64,000 bases of DNA from Aporrectodea caliginosa (GCA_020284085.1 JACEVL010000292.1:10001-74000), one strand, 5' to 3'; counted from the first letter of the stretch, positions 10,020-20,631 are shown. Notes: a model not told the origin generated them from the sequence alone. A program made the numbers and translations.

Positions 10020-12660
10020 CCGTATTTTGCCTGCTCTGACGACATGCCGTGTACGAATTTGCACTGTCATTTATCCTCTTTTCATCATACTTCTTGATGG
10101 TTCATCCTTCACAGCCATAGGTTGCAACCGGCCACATCAACACCTTCATGAGCCTTGTTTTTGGTGTCACCGAAATACCATGACTTTTCCAGATGTTTTT
10201 CAACGATGCCATTGTTCCTTTTCCCTTGCCTAGTCTTGCCTTGATTTCACTAGTACAATCCGCATCCTCTGTTATTAAAGATCCGAGATACACAAATGCA
10301 TCAACTTTGTTCCAACTGCTCGCCTCGTACTCTGATATGACTGTCAGCCCCATCCATCCTCATCGCCTCACTTCGTTTTGTCATCAATCCAAATTTCCAA
10401 CCAACATCATTCAGCCGATCGATCAATCCTTGTAGCTCTGTCTCTGACTCAGCCAACAAGACAATATCATCTGCATATCTGAGTTTTAAATTTTCCAACC
10501 CCGATTTTTAATCCCTCCTTCGAAACCTTCCAATGTTTCTCTCGTAACCATCTCAGTTATACTAAGTTAAACAGGTACGGTGAGAGTAGGAGTCTTACCC
10601 CTTCCCTTATCTGGAACCAATTTGAGTGGCCGGTTGCCATTTATTTTTCACATATTTTATTAATTAAATTAATGAGATCTACTAGATATCCCATTTTGAT
10701 CATGGTCAGCCGGAGCTTATTACGTGAGATTGAGTCAAACGCCTTTCTGAAATCCCCAAAACACATAAACAAAGTTTACTGGTGATCCCTAGTTTTTTGT
10801 TATCAGGATCCGAAGATTAGTGATTTGATCTCGTGTCCCTCTTCTTCGTCGGAAACCAGCCTTCTGCAATTTAGATTTCAGTCTCGCTTTTCAGTCTTGT
10901 TGTGAATTCGTTCCAAGATTATTCTAAGCAGTTTTTTTACTGGCATGCGAGATCAAAGCAATTGTTCTGTAATGTGTGTTCTTTCCTGTCGCCTTTCTTA
11001 GGAATCGTTATGAATATAGAGCTTGACCAGTCTTCAGGCCACTCGCCACATTCCCATATTGCTATGCATAGGCTACCTTATGCATCCTATCGAATGTTGC
11101 ATCTCATCCATTTTTGAACAACGCAACTGGCACACTCATCATCACAACCTGTTGACTTTCGACTGGCGATTTGTCGAATAGCCCTAGCAACGTCTGATCG
11201 GAGAGGTGGAAGATCAGGCTCATATTCCCATCGTATTCCATCTTCTTCATTTTCATCACATAATTCTTCAAAGTATAATTCTTCACAATATTCGCGCCTT
11301 CTTTCTGCAATCTTTGTTGTTTTCGTTATATTTTTGCCAGTTGCTGACTTCCCATGCAGTGTAAACGTGGTTGGAACCCACCCGTCAGTTCTTTTTAGCC
11401 ATATGGAATAATCTTCTTGTATCACCTATTTTATGAACGTCTTCACAAATTTCATCTATCTGTCTTTGCCATAGTCCCGTAGTCCCTCTCTACTGCACCT
11501 CTCTTTTTTACTGTTTGTATTCACTTGGGTGTTTTCTCCTGCAATCCTTCTTCTCCCCTATCAAACGAAGAGTCTCATCCGTTATCGAGTGTCTCTTCTG
11601 TTTCTTTTTAACGTGTCCTAGAACATTGTTCGTAACATCTAACAAACCGTTTTCGTGTTCTTCCACATCTCTTCCGGTGTTTTTCCTCTTACAACGCTCC
11701 TAAAGCATCAAATCTCTTGGAAGCCTCAATTTCGTATCTGGCAGCCTTCTCATTCCTTAACTCTTTTAAATTTAGTGGTGTAACCACAGACTGGTGTTTC
11801 CGTGTAGCCTGAGTTTTACGGTTGTCACCAACAATTGATGTTCCAAATCATAGTCTGCCCCTTATTCGTGCAGTTCAACACACTAGTTTTCCATCTATTT
11901 TTAATCATTATGAAATCAACCTGATTCTTCGTGTGCCAACAGGAGAAGTCCACGTATACCGCCTTCTTGGATGATGATCAGACCATGTTTTCAATATGAT
12001 TAACTCGTGTTCGGCACAGAAATCTTCTAGTTTTTCACCTGCATCATTAATTTCTTTCAGTCCATACGGCCCTACCACTTCTATCACAAAGCTTGCTTCG
12101 AACGCCCCAACTTTAGCATTGAAATCCCCTATCATTAGTAAAATGTCTCCTTTCGCAACCCTTTTCACCACCTTTTCCAGCTCTTCATAAAGTCCTCATT
12201 TTCCTCGTCGTTGTTATTACTAGCAGGTCCATATACCTGGCTCACAGTGATGTTGCGCGGCTTGACATTAATTCTTACAACAATGATCCTCTCACAACCG
12301 GTTCCTATCCCGTAAGTGCATCAGCTATATCTTGTCCAACCAAACCGCAACACCATACATGACCTGTGCATCACGTCTTGAGTATATTATGGTATGCCAC
12401 TCTGTTGTAATGAAGTGTCCTTGCTCTTCCCATCTTACTTCAGACAAGCCATATATGCCCGTTTTATTCCTCTCCAATTCTTGACCCAACAAGGAATCTT
12501 CCCGATCTGAAGCATACTCCGAATATACCATGAACCTATCTTCACGTTTTTACTCTTATCTGAGATGTCTCTCCTTCACTTATATCTTTTCCAGATGCCA
12601 AATTTCCGACCCTGCCCTGGTTTCCCAACAGGGGACGCTGAACTTGTTCACCCGGGCGAT
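10020..12660 (-). pseudogene. RTE-like LINE relic 2 (tandem copy)
   Basis: Copy of the RTE-like relic at 5510-8150, including the same frameshifts and the same LRYADDIVLL core (10450-10495). Sharing every lesion shows it arose by segmental duplication, not by retrotransposition. Confidence 0.85.
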
Positions 12661-12964
12661 TGTCTCTTTTCTGCATTGTTCATGATGCTGTTTGGATATA
12701 ATTTATAAGATGGTAAGTCTTATCCATCTCGCAGTAAAGAAGCCTTCATTTAGTTGTACCAGATTAGCCTTCTGTTTACACAAACCGGCCGTTGCCACTA
12801 GTGGTCCACCGCCCATTTTGCTAAAGTCTCACTGCTGCCCGAGACTTCGCCTCCCACGTTGGCCAACTATTTCAGAGTTCCTGCTCACCTCGCGTAGCGC
12901 CTTAGACTGTCCAATGAGAAAGAAATATCAATTGGCAATGGGGTCAAAAATATATAACCGTCCT

Positions 12965-13357
12965 GTATTTTTTGTCCGTCTAATATTCGCATGCACACTC
13001 AAATGGAATACATAGTGACAACCTGTACAATAATTCTCGTGAAAAATCAGAGCAGCCATTTCAGTTTTAACATCGATCCATGATTTGAAAATGCACTCTA
13101 GGGTCATTTTTGAACCCACGCACAATGGAGAATTAAGACATCACTATGAGGAAAAGCATTGGCGACTTGGACTTCCTCCTGCACAACATCTGAAGGCTTA
13201 ACAAGCAACCACCTATACCCCATGCAACAATGGGCTGAGGAAGGAGAGGGTCCACATTAACTTGCGCCAAGGGATCCCAAGAACCTGTAATCCGGCTCTG
13301 AGATTGGGAATATGAAAAATATTACATATCTTAGATCAGATAAAATGTACTCATAAA
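12965..13357. other. Unassigned sequence after the tandem repeat
   Basis: Single-copy-looking sequence between the tandem duplication and the next transposon. A minus-strand open stretch of about 65 codons (12928-13125) overlaps the duplication edge. I see no domain in it and no convincing splice pair. Nothing else is recognisable. Confidence 0.3.
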
Positions 13358-14443
13358 GGTTTGCGTTCAAAACCGCGATCACGAAACAGCGATCGTGAAA
13401 AGCGCGATCACAAGATAGCGATGTGAAAACAGCGAGTGCATAAAACAGCGATAATCAAAACAGCGATGTCCATGACAACTGTAATAAATCAAGCTTCTAT
13501 TTACGCAAGAATTATTTTCATCAATTTTTTTACCAACTTCCATTAAAGCCAGAATCATTCTCATCAATCCAATTTCTATTTAAGCCAATAATCCCGTACT
13601 AGACAAAAAGAACGTCGGCTTCAGGAAGAACCAAAACGCCGCCTTCAGGCGCCATGCTAATCAAAGAAGGAACCGATACGGCGTTGTGGTCGTCAAAAAA
13701 GAGCTGGAACGCCGGTCAAGAGCGTTCCAGTCCCAACAGATCCCTGATGTAAGCAAGAATTTTTCATCAATCCAACGTCTATTTAAGCAAGAGTTATTTT
13801 TGTCAATAGAACTTCTTTATAAGCAAAAACATTCATCAATCGTTGCAACTTCTATTCAAGAAAGAATTTGTTCGTCAATCCAACGTCTACTTAAGGAAGA
13901 ATTATTGTCGTCAATCCAAATTCTATTTACGCAAAAACATTCATCAATCCAACTTCTTTTTCAAGCAAGAAGTTTTTCATCAATCTTTCTAAGCAAAAAC
14001 ATTCATCAATCGTTGCAACTTCTATTCAAGAAAGAATTTTTTCGTCAATCCAACGTCTACTTAAGGAAGAATTATTGTCGTCAATCCAAATTCTATTTAC
14101 GCAAAAACATTCATCAATCCAACTTCTATTTCAAGCAAGAAGTTTTTCATCAATCCAACTTCTCTTTAAGCAACATTCATTGAATCAATAATTACAATGG
14201 GCGAATAATTTTCAACGCTAAAACGATAAATTACCGCCGTTCTTGTGGTAAAAGAAATTTCATTTATGAACTGAATTTCATGTGATAACAATGATCGCCA
14301 ATAGGCCTACTCCGATAGCAGGCCTCCAATTCTCACATTTTCCAAAACAATTGCAAAATACTTCACATTTTGCAGAAACCTAGCTGACTCTGGAAAAACC
14401 GAATTTGAATGCTGTTTTGTGATCGCGGTTTTGAACGTAGACT
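13358..14443. mobile_element. Minisatellite MITE A, 8-bp target duplication (hAT-like)
   Basis: The 8-bp direct repeat CTCATAAA flanks the element (13350-13357 and 14444-14451). The ends are inverted repeats of about 34 bp: GGTTTGCGTTCAAAACC at the left against AGTCTACGTTCAAAACC read inward from the right, then CGCGATCAC-AAACAGC on both sides. All mismatches I see are transitions. Inside the left end the word AACAGCGAT is repeated several times. The interior (13485-14175) is the TCATCAATCC minisatellite, followed by a single-copy arm. There is no transposase. An 8-bp duplication with subterminal words is typical of hAT-type elements, but the superfamily is inferred. Confidence 0.85.
13485..14175. 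repeat. 33-39-bp minisatellite with 170-bp higher-order unit
   Basis: About 18 imperfect units of the core TCAATCCAACTTCTATT followed by AAGCAAGAATTA or a variant. Unit lengths in the middle are 33, 36 or 39 nt, so one plus-strand frame stays open for 165 codons (13686-14183). A block starting AAGCAAAAAC at 13821 recurs at 13991, a 170-bp higher-order repeat. Related arrays occur at seven other places in the window. Confidence 0.9.
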
Positions 14444-14541
14444 CTCATAAATCATATATCTTGTTGTATGACCAGTACGGTAATTGTGATAATCCTATGT
14501 AATGTGGCTATGGATAAAAATATACCAGAAAACCAATCAAC

Positions 14542-14710
14542 CTCTTTGTCGCTGACAAATTCTAGTTATTCCTTGAAACCAACAGAAGTCGACTGATGCC
14601 AAAGTTTTGATGACATCTTCGTTTGTTTGGTGAGTTGAAGGATTCAGTATCCAATGCACGATCGACTTTTCTAGGACGACCTCCAACAGCTCCAATGGAA
14701 GTTCATTCAA
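14542..14710 (-). CDS. F-box-like exon
   Basis: The minus-strand stretch after a good acceptor (TTTTGTTTTATAG) reads LNELPLELLEVVLEKSIVHW, then a polar loop, then IKTLASVDFCWFQGITRI. The ELP-x-E-L-L-E-x-x-L start and the later L-A-x-V-x-x-x-W-x-x-I fit the F-box fold (Skp1-binding segment of SCF ubiquitin ligases). The insertion between the two halves is longer than usual. A possible donor (AGAG before GTTGAT) sits just ahead of an in-frame stop, so the exon may be internal or terminal. Its relation to the SH3-like gene on the same strand is unknown. Confidence 0.5.
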
Positions 14711-15014
14711 CTATAAAACAAAAATAGCTCAGTGCAATGTTTATCGCTTTATTGATTCAAATTAATTAAGTGATTAATTCATCAATATAGCCCCAAAGTC
14801 ATTGCATCGGTTGTGGTTATGATTGCTGGGTTTCATAATGACAGTACATCCATAAGACTATTTTGAATTTAGAATGTCAAAGAGCAACAGATAATCGACA
14901 AAGTAGCACGGTAGCCGATTGTTTGAAACGCACGGGTTGGAGTTCTCTTCCCTACGGTCACTATATGGATACCATGAACAAGTCCTAAAAGCAAAATTGT
15001 TCAGCGCTATCGAT

Positions 15015-15372
15015 AGACGCTTGCATTAATCGCAATCAACACACGCGATTAACTCGTTAAATTTCTGGACGCAATTAAAATATTTATTCGCGATTAATTA
15101 ACCGAACATCACAATGCGTGATGTATTGTCGAAGCCAAGAGTCTTAGGACTTGTGAAAAACAAATAGTAGATAAGCTTGGTAATCCTGTACATAAATTAT
15201 GTCATTAAAATTGGACAAACTGTAAGCGATGACAAGTTTTTTTCTTTCGGTAAGCAACAACAAAACTGCATTGTAATTTGTCACGATGCGATTAGTCGCA
15301 AGGTTAATCGCGATTAATATTTTTAATCTCAAGATTAATCTCGATTAAAAGTTTTCATTGTTGAGCAGCCCT
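15015..15372. mobile_element. hAT-like MITE with ATTAATCGCG arrays
   Basis: Words of the type CGCGATTAA and TTAATCGCG are repeated in both orientations near 15025-15100 and 15295-15350. The right border reads TTGAGCAGCCCTA, whose complement TAGGGCTGCTCAA is a hAT-type terminus. The left end (about TTCAGCGCTATCG) is degraded and no target duplication was resolved. Confidence 0.5.
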
Positions 15373-15731
15373 AATAAAAATAACAATAAATTAACAATAC
15401 AATCTGGTAGGCTAAAACGTAAAAATGCACTATAACTGGGACAGAATTCAATAAGCGTTCTGTCTCTTACTTGAGCTTTAGTGATACTAGAGCATTAGGG
15501 ATTTAGAGTTCTCATTTATTACGTGCATTTCTCAGAATCAAGCCAAGTTGGGCCTTCATTCGTTATCAAAGTTGCTGAATGTGTTTGCTGAGATCAATTA
15601 AGAACATTCTATCAGCCTGTCTTTAATCAAATGGCTCGACAAGCATTCGGCTACTTATCACGCATAAGAAATCGAATTTGTATTGCGGTAGGAAGTTACA
15701 AATGACACTGTAAAATTTTGCCACAGCTTAA

Positions 15732-16735
15732 CCCTCATCCACACTCCTGGGGTCCAGGCGGACCCCAGCCGTATTGGCATAGGTGTAACTTTTGTGTGCT
15801 AGATGTCACAACCTTATGATTTCATGTAATTGTCAGTCCTTCATCGACCAATAACTGCATGCATTTATAGGTCGGCATATGATGTCGAACATATAAAAAT
15901 TTCAAAATTTCAAATGGGTTCCACCTGGACCCCACAACTATAAATCTATTAAAATTAACCTAAGAAAAATTATGTAGACACAATTTTTTAGTAAAGCTGA
16001 CACACCTAAATAGAGCAGCTGTCATAATAGACACTTTCCTAAAGAAAAATGGCTCGGAGTAGTGAGAGATATAATTGCACGTTGGTAGGCCCAGTTCTCC
16101 AGATTTACCAGCTGCAAGACACTGCAAATGAGCTGATATCACGGAGTGGTTCTATGTGCATAGACTTGACCCACAAAATATTATCCCCTTCTTCCTCATG
16201 GAATTATTAGAGATGAGAATGGAACAGCAAAATGGAACCACCTCACCGATTTATTATACCTGCCATGATGGACATTATGGCCAATGAAAGACAGTTTGAA
16301 CATTAGAGAATCGTCTCCATATGAAATTTTACTCATGCAGATAATGCTAAGAAGTTGGAATCCGATTACTACAGCCGAGATAAATACATTCCTAGTTCTC
16401 TTTTTCTATTGGCTGCAACATAAAAAGCCAAATTGTAGCCTTTGCGTGACATGTGGTGAAGTGAATATCGAACATGGACAGTCAGTCCTTACTGCAACAG
16501 CGTCCGTAATTCGTGTCAAGAGTATATTCCATTTTCTTCTAAACTCTTCTTTAAAAATTCGTTTCAAAGACAAGTAACTTAATTAAACATTTGTGCAATC
16601 ATGTTTAAAGGAAACTTATGCAATATTTTGGTGTTGGAAGGTAGTAATCACTTGAAATACGCATTCCAGATGTTGGGGTCCAAACGGACCCCAGGTATGC
16701 AATAACGTAACCTTCATGACCAGTGTGGATGAGGG
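15732..16735. mobile_element. piggyBac-like element, TTAA duplication
   Basis: TTAA at 15728-15731 and 16736-16739 flank inverted ends CCCTCATCCACAC and GTGTGGATGAGGG. Subterminal palindromes of the form GGGGTCC-n-GGACCCC lie about 20-60 bp inside both ends (about 15750 and 16675). The element sits at exactly the same host position (GCCACAGC before TTAA) as the unrelated piggyBac element at 149-2045 does in the paralogous host copy. Confidence 0.85.
16284..16577 (+). pseudogene. Possible piggyBac transposase N-terminal fragment
   Basis: An open stretch inside the TTAA element includes WNPITTAEINTFLVLFFYWL and QHKKPN. This weakly resembles the conserved piggyBac segment before the catalytic domain (helix of the type T-x-x-E-I-x-x-F-x-G-L). 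There is no catalytic Asp. The position inside a TTAA-flanked element is the main support. Confidence 0.35.
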
Positions 16736-16809
16736 TTAAGTGAAAGCCGCTATAGAAACAAGCTCCATTTTTATAGATCTAAGCTCTTCTTATTACCAAT
16801 TTAGGCGTC

Positions 16810-17345
16810 TTAGGGCTTTTCGCCGCTCTATTTCATCCCCTACCTTTACCTCAATTGTCCATGATGTTGCATGTTCATTGTTCACGAATTGACTACTGTA
16901 ACTCTCTCCTTGTTGGCTAACAGAAGATTCGTCGATTCCCTCTTCGGCCTGTATTCAATGTTGCTGCGTGACTAACAGCGCGCCTTCCTCGTTTTTCTCA
17001 TAATTATCTCTATATTCATGTCTGAACAACTTCACCGATCGCATATAATTTATAGTTCTCATACTAGTGCTCAAGTCTCAACTCGGTCACGCTAAAATAT
17101 ACCTTTGTGATCAACTTCTCCGTTAACTCTCTGCCACGTCGCTGCGTCCTCTTAGATTGTCTGAACAACGTGATATCCTTGTCCCCGTGTTAGGACAACA
17201 ATGGCTCAATCCAGACCCTTCGCTCCCATTGGTCCCTCTCTGTGGAATGAGCTTCAACGTCTATGCCCTCTGTCATTCTCTCAGGTAACATTTCTGCCTC
17301 TTTCTCTCACCTTAAGCAATCTGGAGTCCCCTAAGCTATCGTACC
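16810..17345 (+). pseudogene. CR1/L2-like LINE fragment, plus strand
   Basis: Broken plus-strand frames read SRIDYCNSLLVG, then FNVAAWLTARLPR, and near the end MAQSRPFAPIGPSLWNEL (from 17201). These match the same regions of the minus-strand LINE that follows (SRIDYCNSLLVGLP, LNTAARLIARLPR, IGPS-G). Two relatives of one family therefore lie tail to tail. Confidence 0.75.
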
Positions 17346-17363
17346 TTTCTGACATGGAAGTTG

Positions 17364-18422
17364 GGATCGTATCGTATTTAAGTATTTGTAAAGCGCCTCT
17401 CATAGGGTGAACCGTTCAGAAGCGCTCCCAGTGTGCTAAGCCCCGTGAAAACAAACAGGTTTTGAGAAAAGCGAAGGAAGAAAAAAAACTGCCAGAGAGA
17501 ATTTTAGAGCGAACAGAAGGAGAAAGAGCATTCCAAAAGAGGGACCAATTGAATCAAAGGAACGAGCCTGAGCCATAGCAGTTCTACTACGGGGAACCAA
17601 GAGGTCAAGTCTATTGCAGGAACGAAGTGGACGGGAGGAGGAAGCTGAATGAGGCCGAAGTATTACGCCAACCAGATATTGCGGGGTAAGACCCCTCTGA
17701 GCCTTGAAGATCAGAGAGAGGATTTTAAATTGTAAGCGAGCATGCAGAGGGAGCCAGTGAAATTCGTCAAACATAAAGGTAGAGATGTGAGAGTACCGGG
17801 GAAGGCGGGCTATCAGTCTAGCAGCTGTGTTGAGGACCGACTGAAGAGGAGAGAGACGAACCTTAGGAAGACCAACAAGAAGGGAATTGCAGTAGTCAAT
17901 CCGAGAAAATACAAAAGCATGAACTAAAGTTGTGAAGATGGAGGAGGAGACAGAACGACGAATGACCCTGAGACGCCTTAAGTGAAAATAGGAGGAACGT
18001 GTGAGATTAGAGATGTGCTCAGTAAAGGTAAGTGAACTATCAAGGGTAACACCCAGATCGCGTACACTTGACGAGAAAGAGAAGAGTGGGAACTTTTCAG
18101 AGAGGAGAGCAAAATCAAGTTTATGGAGCTGCTGAGGGGTACCAAACCAGATGAATTGAGTCTTAGAAGCATTAAGGGAGAGGCGATTTGATGACATCCA
18201 AGAGTGGAGATGATTAGAGAGAGATTGAATACTCCCGACCAAAAGCAACTGCGATGACGAAGGACCATGGACAAATGCTTGCACATCATCAGCGAAGATA
18301 TGACCAGCAGCACCACAGATCGGAAAAAGAGAGGAGATGTCAGCTATATATAAAATGAATAAGAGAGGGCCGAGAACGGAGCCTTGAGGGACACCCAGTT
18401 TAACGTGGACCCATTGGGTTCT
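17364..18422 (-). pseudogene. CR1/L2-like LINE, RT catalytic part and 3' end
   Basis: The minus-strand frame contains GVPQGSVLGPLLFILYI, AGHIFADDVQAF (RT catalytic FADD), NASKTQFIWFG and DYCNSLLVGLP, then the C-terminal LHWLP-like and GPS regions. The 3' end (about 17364) carries GCGCTTTACAAATACTTAA and a short ATACG tail. The frame is interrupted at 18423 by the MITE B insertion; its 5' half continues at 19082-19560. Apart from that insertion this half of the RT is open. Confidence 0.85.
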
Positions 18423-19067
18423 AGGGCAATTCGTCGCCGGACAATTCGTCGCGGACAATTCGTCGCGGACAATTCGTCGCGGACAGTTCGTCGCGAATTA
18501 TTCTTTTCCGTAATATTTTTCTTAGTTTCATTCATCCAGCTTCTATTTCGGGAAAAATTATTTCGATCAATCCAGCTTCTATTTAACACAGAAATGTTTT
18601 AATCAATCCCACTTCTATTTAGCAAGAATTCTTTTCATCAATCCCACTTATGGTTCGCGAGAAACTATTTTAGTCAATCCAGCTTCCATTTACGCAATTA
18701 TTTTCATCAATCCAGCTTCCATTTACGCAATTATTTTCATCAATCCAGCTTCCATTTACGCAATTATTTTCGTCAATCCAGCTTCCATTTAGGCAAAGAA
18801 TTATTTTCATCAATCCAGCTTCCATTTAGGCAAAGAATTATTTTCATCAATCCAGCTTCCATTTGTGTGCCTAGTTGTGCGTGTTCAGGAAATAAATATC
18901 TTAAGCTTTTCAGTCGTGCCCGTCTTATGTTCTATACTGTAATTATGGCGTTATTAGGCCTATGACGAATTGTCCGCGACGAACTGTCCGCGACGAACTG
19001 TCCGCGACGAATTGTCCGCGACGAATTGTCCGCGACGAATTGTCCGACGACGAATTGCCCGGTTACC
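18423..19067. mobile_element. Minisatellite MITE B, inserted in a LINE
   Basis: The host LINE sequence ACCCATTGGGTTCT (14 bp) is present on both sides (18409-18422 and 19068-19081). Both ends are arrays of one word: about five GCGGACAATTCGTC at the left and about seven GACGAATTGTCCGC at the right, so the arrays are mutually inverted. Between them is the TCATCAATCCAGCTTC minisatellite (18520-18865), then about 90 bp of unique sequence. The LINE RT frame is continuous if the insertion and one duplicate are removed. No coding capacity. Confidence 0.88.
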
Positions 19068-19081
19068 ACCCATTGGGTTCT

Positions 19082-19560
19082 GGAGTCACCAGTGACAATC
19101 ATTTGGGTTCGTTCAGATAGGTATGACCGAAACCAACAAAGGGGGAGGCCCTTAAGCCCATAAGAGGTCTCAAGACGCTGGAGAAGAATCTCATGATCAA
19201 CCATATCGAAAGCTGCTGAGACATCATAGAGAGCCAGAAGAGTCAGTTCAGACCTATCAACAGCAGAATAGATTTCAGAAAGTAGGGAAAGGAGGGCAGT
19301 CTCGGTGGAATGGTTAGCCCTAAAGCCAGACTGGTTAGTAGGAAGTAGACCAGATTGCTCAAGATAAGGGAGAAACTGGAGAGAGACAAGACGTTCTAGA
19401 GTCTTAGAAAGAAATGATAGATTTGAGATAGGCCGATAGTTATTGCAAAGGTTGGTGTCAAGGTTAGGCTTTTTGAGCGAAGGAAAGACAAGGGCCCGCT
19501 TCTGCGAGGGAGGAATGCAGCCTTCAGAGAGCGACCTATTAAACAGATAAACCAAAAAGG
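19082..19560 (-). pseudogene. CR1/L2-like LINE, RT N-terminal part
   Basis: The minus-strand frame encodes FNRSLSEGCIPPSQKRALV, NNYRPISNLSFLSKTLERL, NQSGFRANHSTETAL and VSAAFDMVDHEILLQRL, up to SERTQMIVTGDSRTQW at the MITE B border. These are RT motifs 1-4; the DVSAAFD motif carries the first catalytic Asp. The element is truncated upstream at about 19560. Confidence 0.85.
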
Positions 19561-19978
19561 GGCAAGATCATCCAAAATGTCATTGATAACTTAACTTAAA
19601 ATTCCAGTTTCACTTCCATCCAGTCAGGGATTGGTTAATGCAAAAGGCGTTGTACGCTAAAAATTGTGTTGTTGTCTATATTTTAATAGGTGAGAATTAT
19701 TTACGGGAAATGTGATGTCGTCCTGCGGGGATGGGAGAACACCTGCGGGTTGGGGGGGATGAGGACAAGCCATGCGGGGATGGGGCGGGGATGGGGTAGA
19801 CTTACTTGTTGCAGGGCGGGGATGGGGACGAGATTGTCTACCCGCGTCACTCTCTAGTTCAAGGGGCTCGTGGCACTACACAGAATAAGACGATGGATGA
19901 AAAATACATATGTGTAAAAGCAGTACCAGGAAAATGCTTTATCGTATAATCCGATTTTTAGTAATCGAACTTCACAAT

Positions 19979-20064
19979 GCACTTGAAATGTTATAAGCAT
20001 ATTCATGACTTCTACTCTGGAAGAGACTCCAGAGTAAAAGTCATGAATATAACATTTCAAGTGC
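19979..20064. repeat. Long hairpin in host DNA
   Basis: GCACTTGAAATGTTAT at 19979 pairs with ATAACATTTCAAGTGC ending at 20064. Further pairing (CATGACTT, CTACTCTGGA) leaves a loop of a few bases. In the paralogous region at about 2640-2690 only one arm is present, so the inverted arm was created after the segmental duplication. Confidence 0.8.
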
Positions 20065-20211
20065 AGTTGCAACAATAACCAGAGAGACTAGATGATTTTT
20101 CGGTGCTTGATGAGATTTGAGCCCAATAGATTTATTTAATTAGCCTGGATTCAAATCCTAATCAAGTCTGTTGCTCCATATTTTGGAATGAGGTTGAAAT
20201 CCGAAGAGGGT

Positions 20212-20631
20212 TGTGAACAAGTGTTTTGCATATATAATGAGCACAGGTGTTCTTTAGGTTGATATATATATAATGTGTATCGATTGTTAAGCGTTTTAGT
20301 CTTAGGCCTTAGTTGCGCTGTCGGCTCGTGGGCGCTTGGCCTAAAGTAGCCTAAATATTGGCTGACGATAGATTCTCTACACGTGCAGTTAGCGCGCCAA
20401 ACTTAGAAACTGCTGATGACAGTGAATTTGAACTATACAGTGTAGTACAGTTGTTTTAAGGCAAGAGTTGAGTTTGTTGTTATTAAACTGTGTTTGAAGA
20501 AAGAAAGAAACATTCAAAGAACTGTGTCAATTTAATTCTTAAACAGTTAGAAGTCGTTGAGCAATTTATATGTAGAGATAAGGAAAGTTCTTGAGGTAGG
20601 TCACAACTAAGAAAGAAAAGTGTTGGTGACA
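20212..20631 (+). repeat. 5' LTR
   Basis: 420 bp, TG...CA ends. It carries an AT-rich TATA-like run (about 20262) that may serve as the promoter. No difference from the 3' LTR was seen. Confidence 0.97.

Larger units (their letters stand above)
8455..12964. repeat. 4,510-bp tandem duplication, unit 2
   Basis: Second head-to-tail copy of 3945-8454. Homology stops at 12964 (AACCGTCCT then a different sequence). The same internal features recur at +4,510, including the two SH3-like exons, the LINE relics and the short-word array. Confidence 0.95.

Noticed and set aside
13686..14183. CRISPR-like regularly spaced repeats
   Set aside because: Units are contiguous imperfect minisatellite repeats of 33-39 bp with no unique spacers, in an animal genome and inside a MITE.
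15960..16142. 60-codon minus-strand frame inside the TTAA element
   Set aside because: No similarity to a known domain; too short given the AT-rich context.
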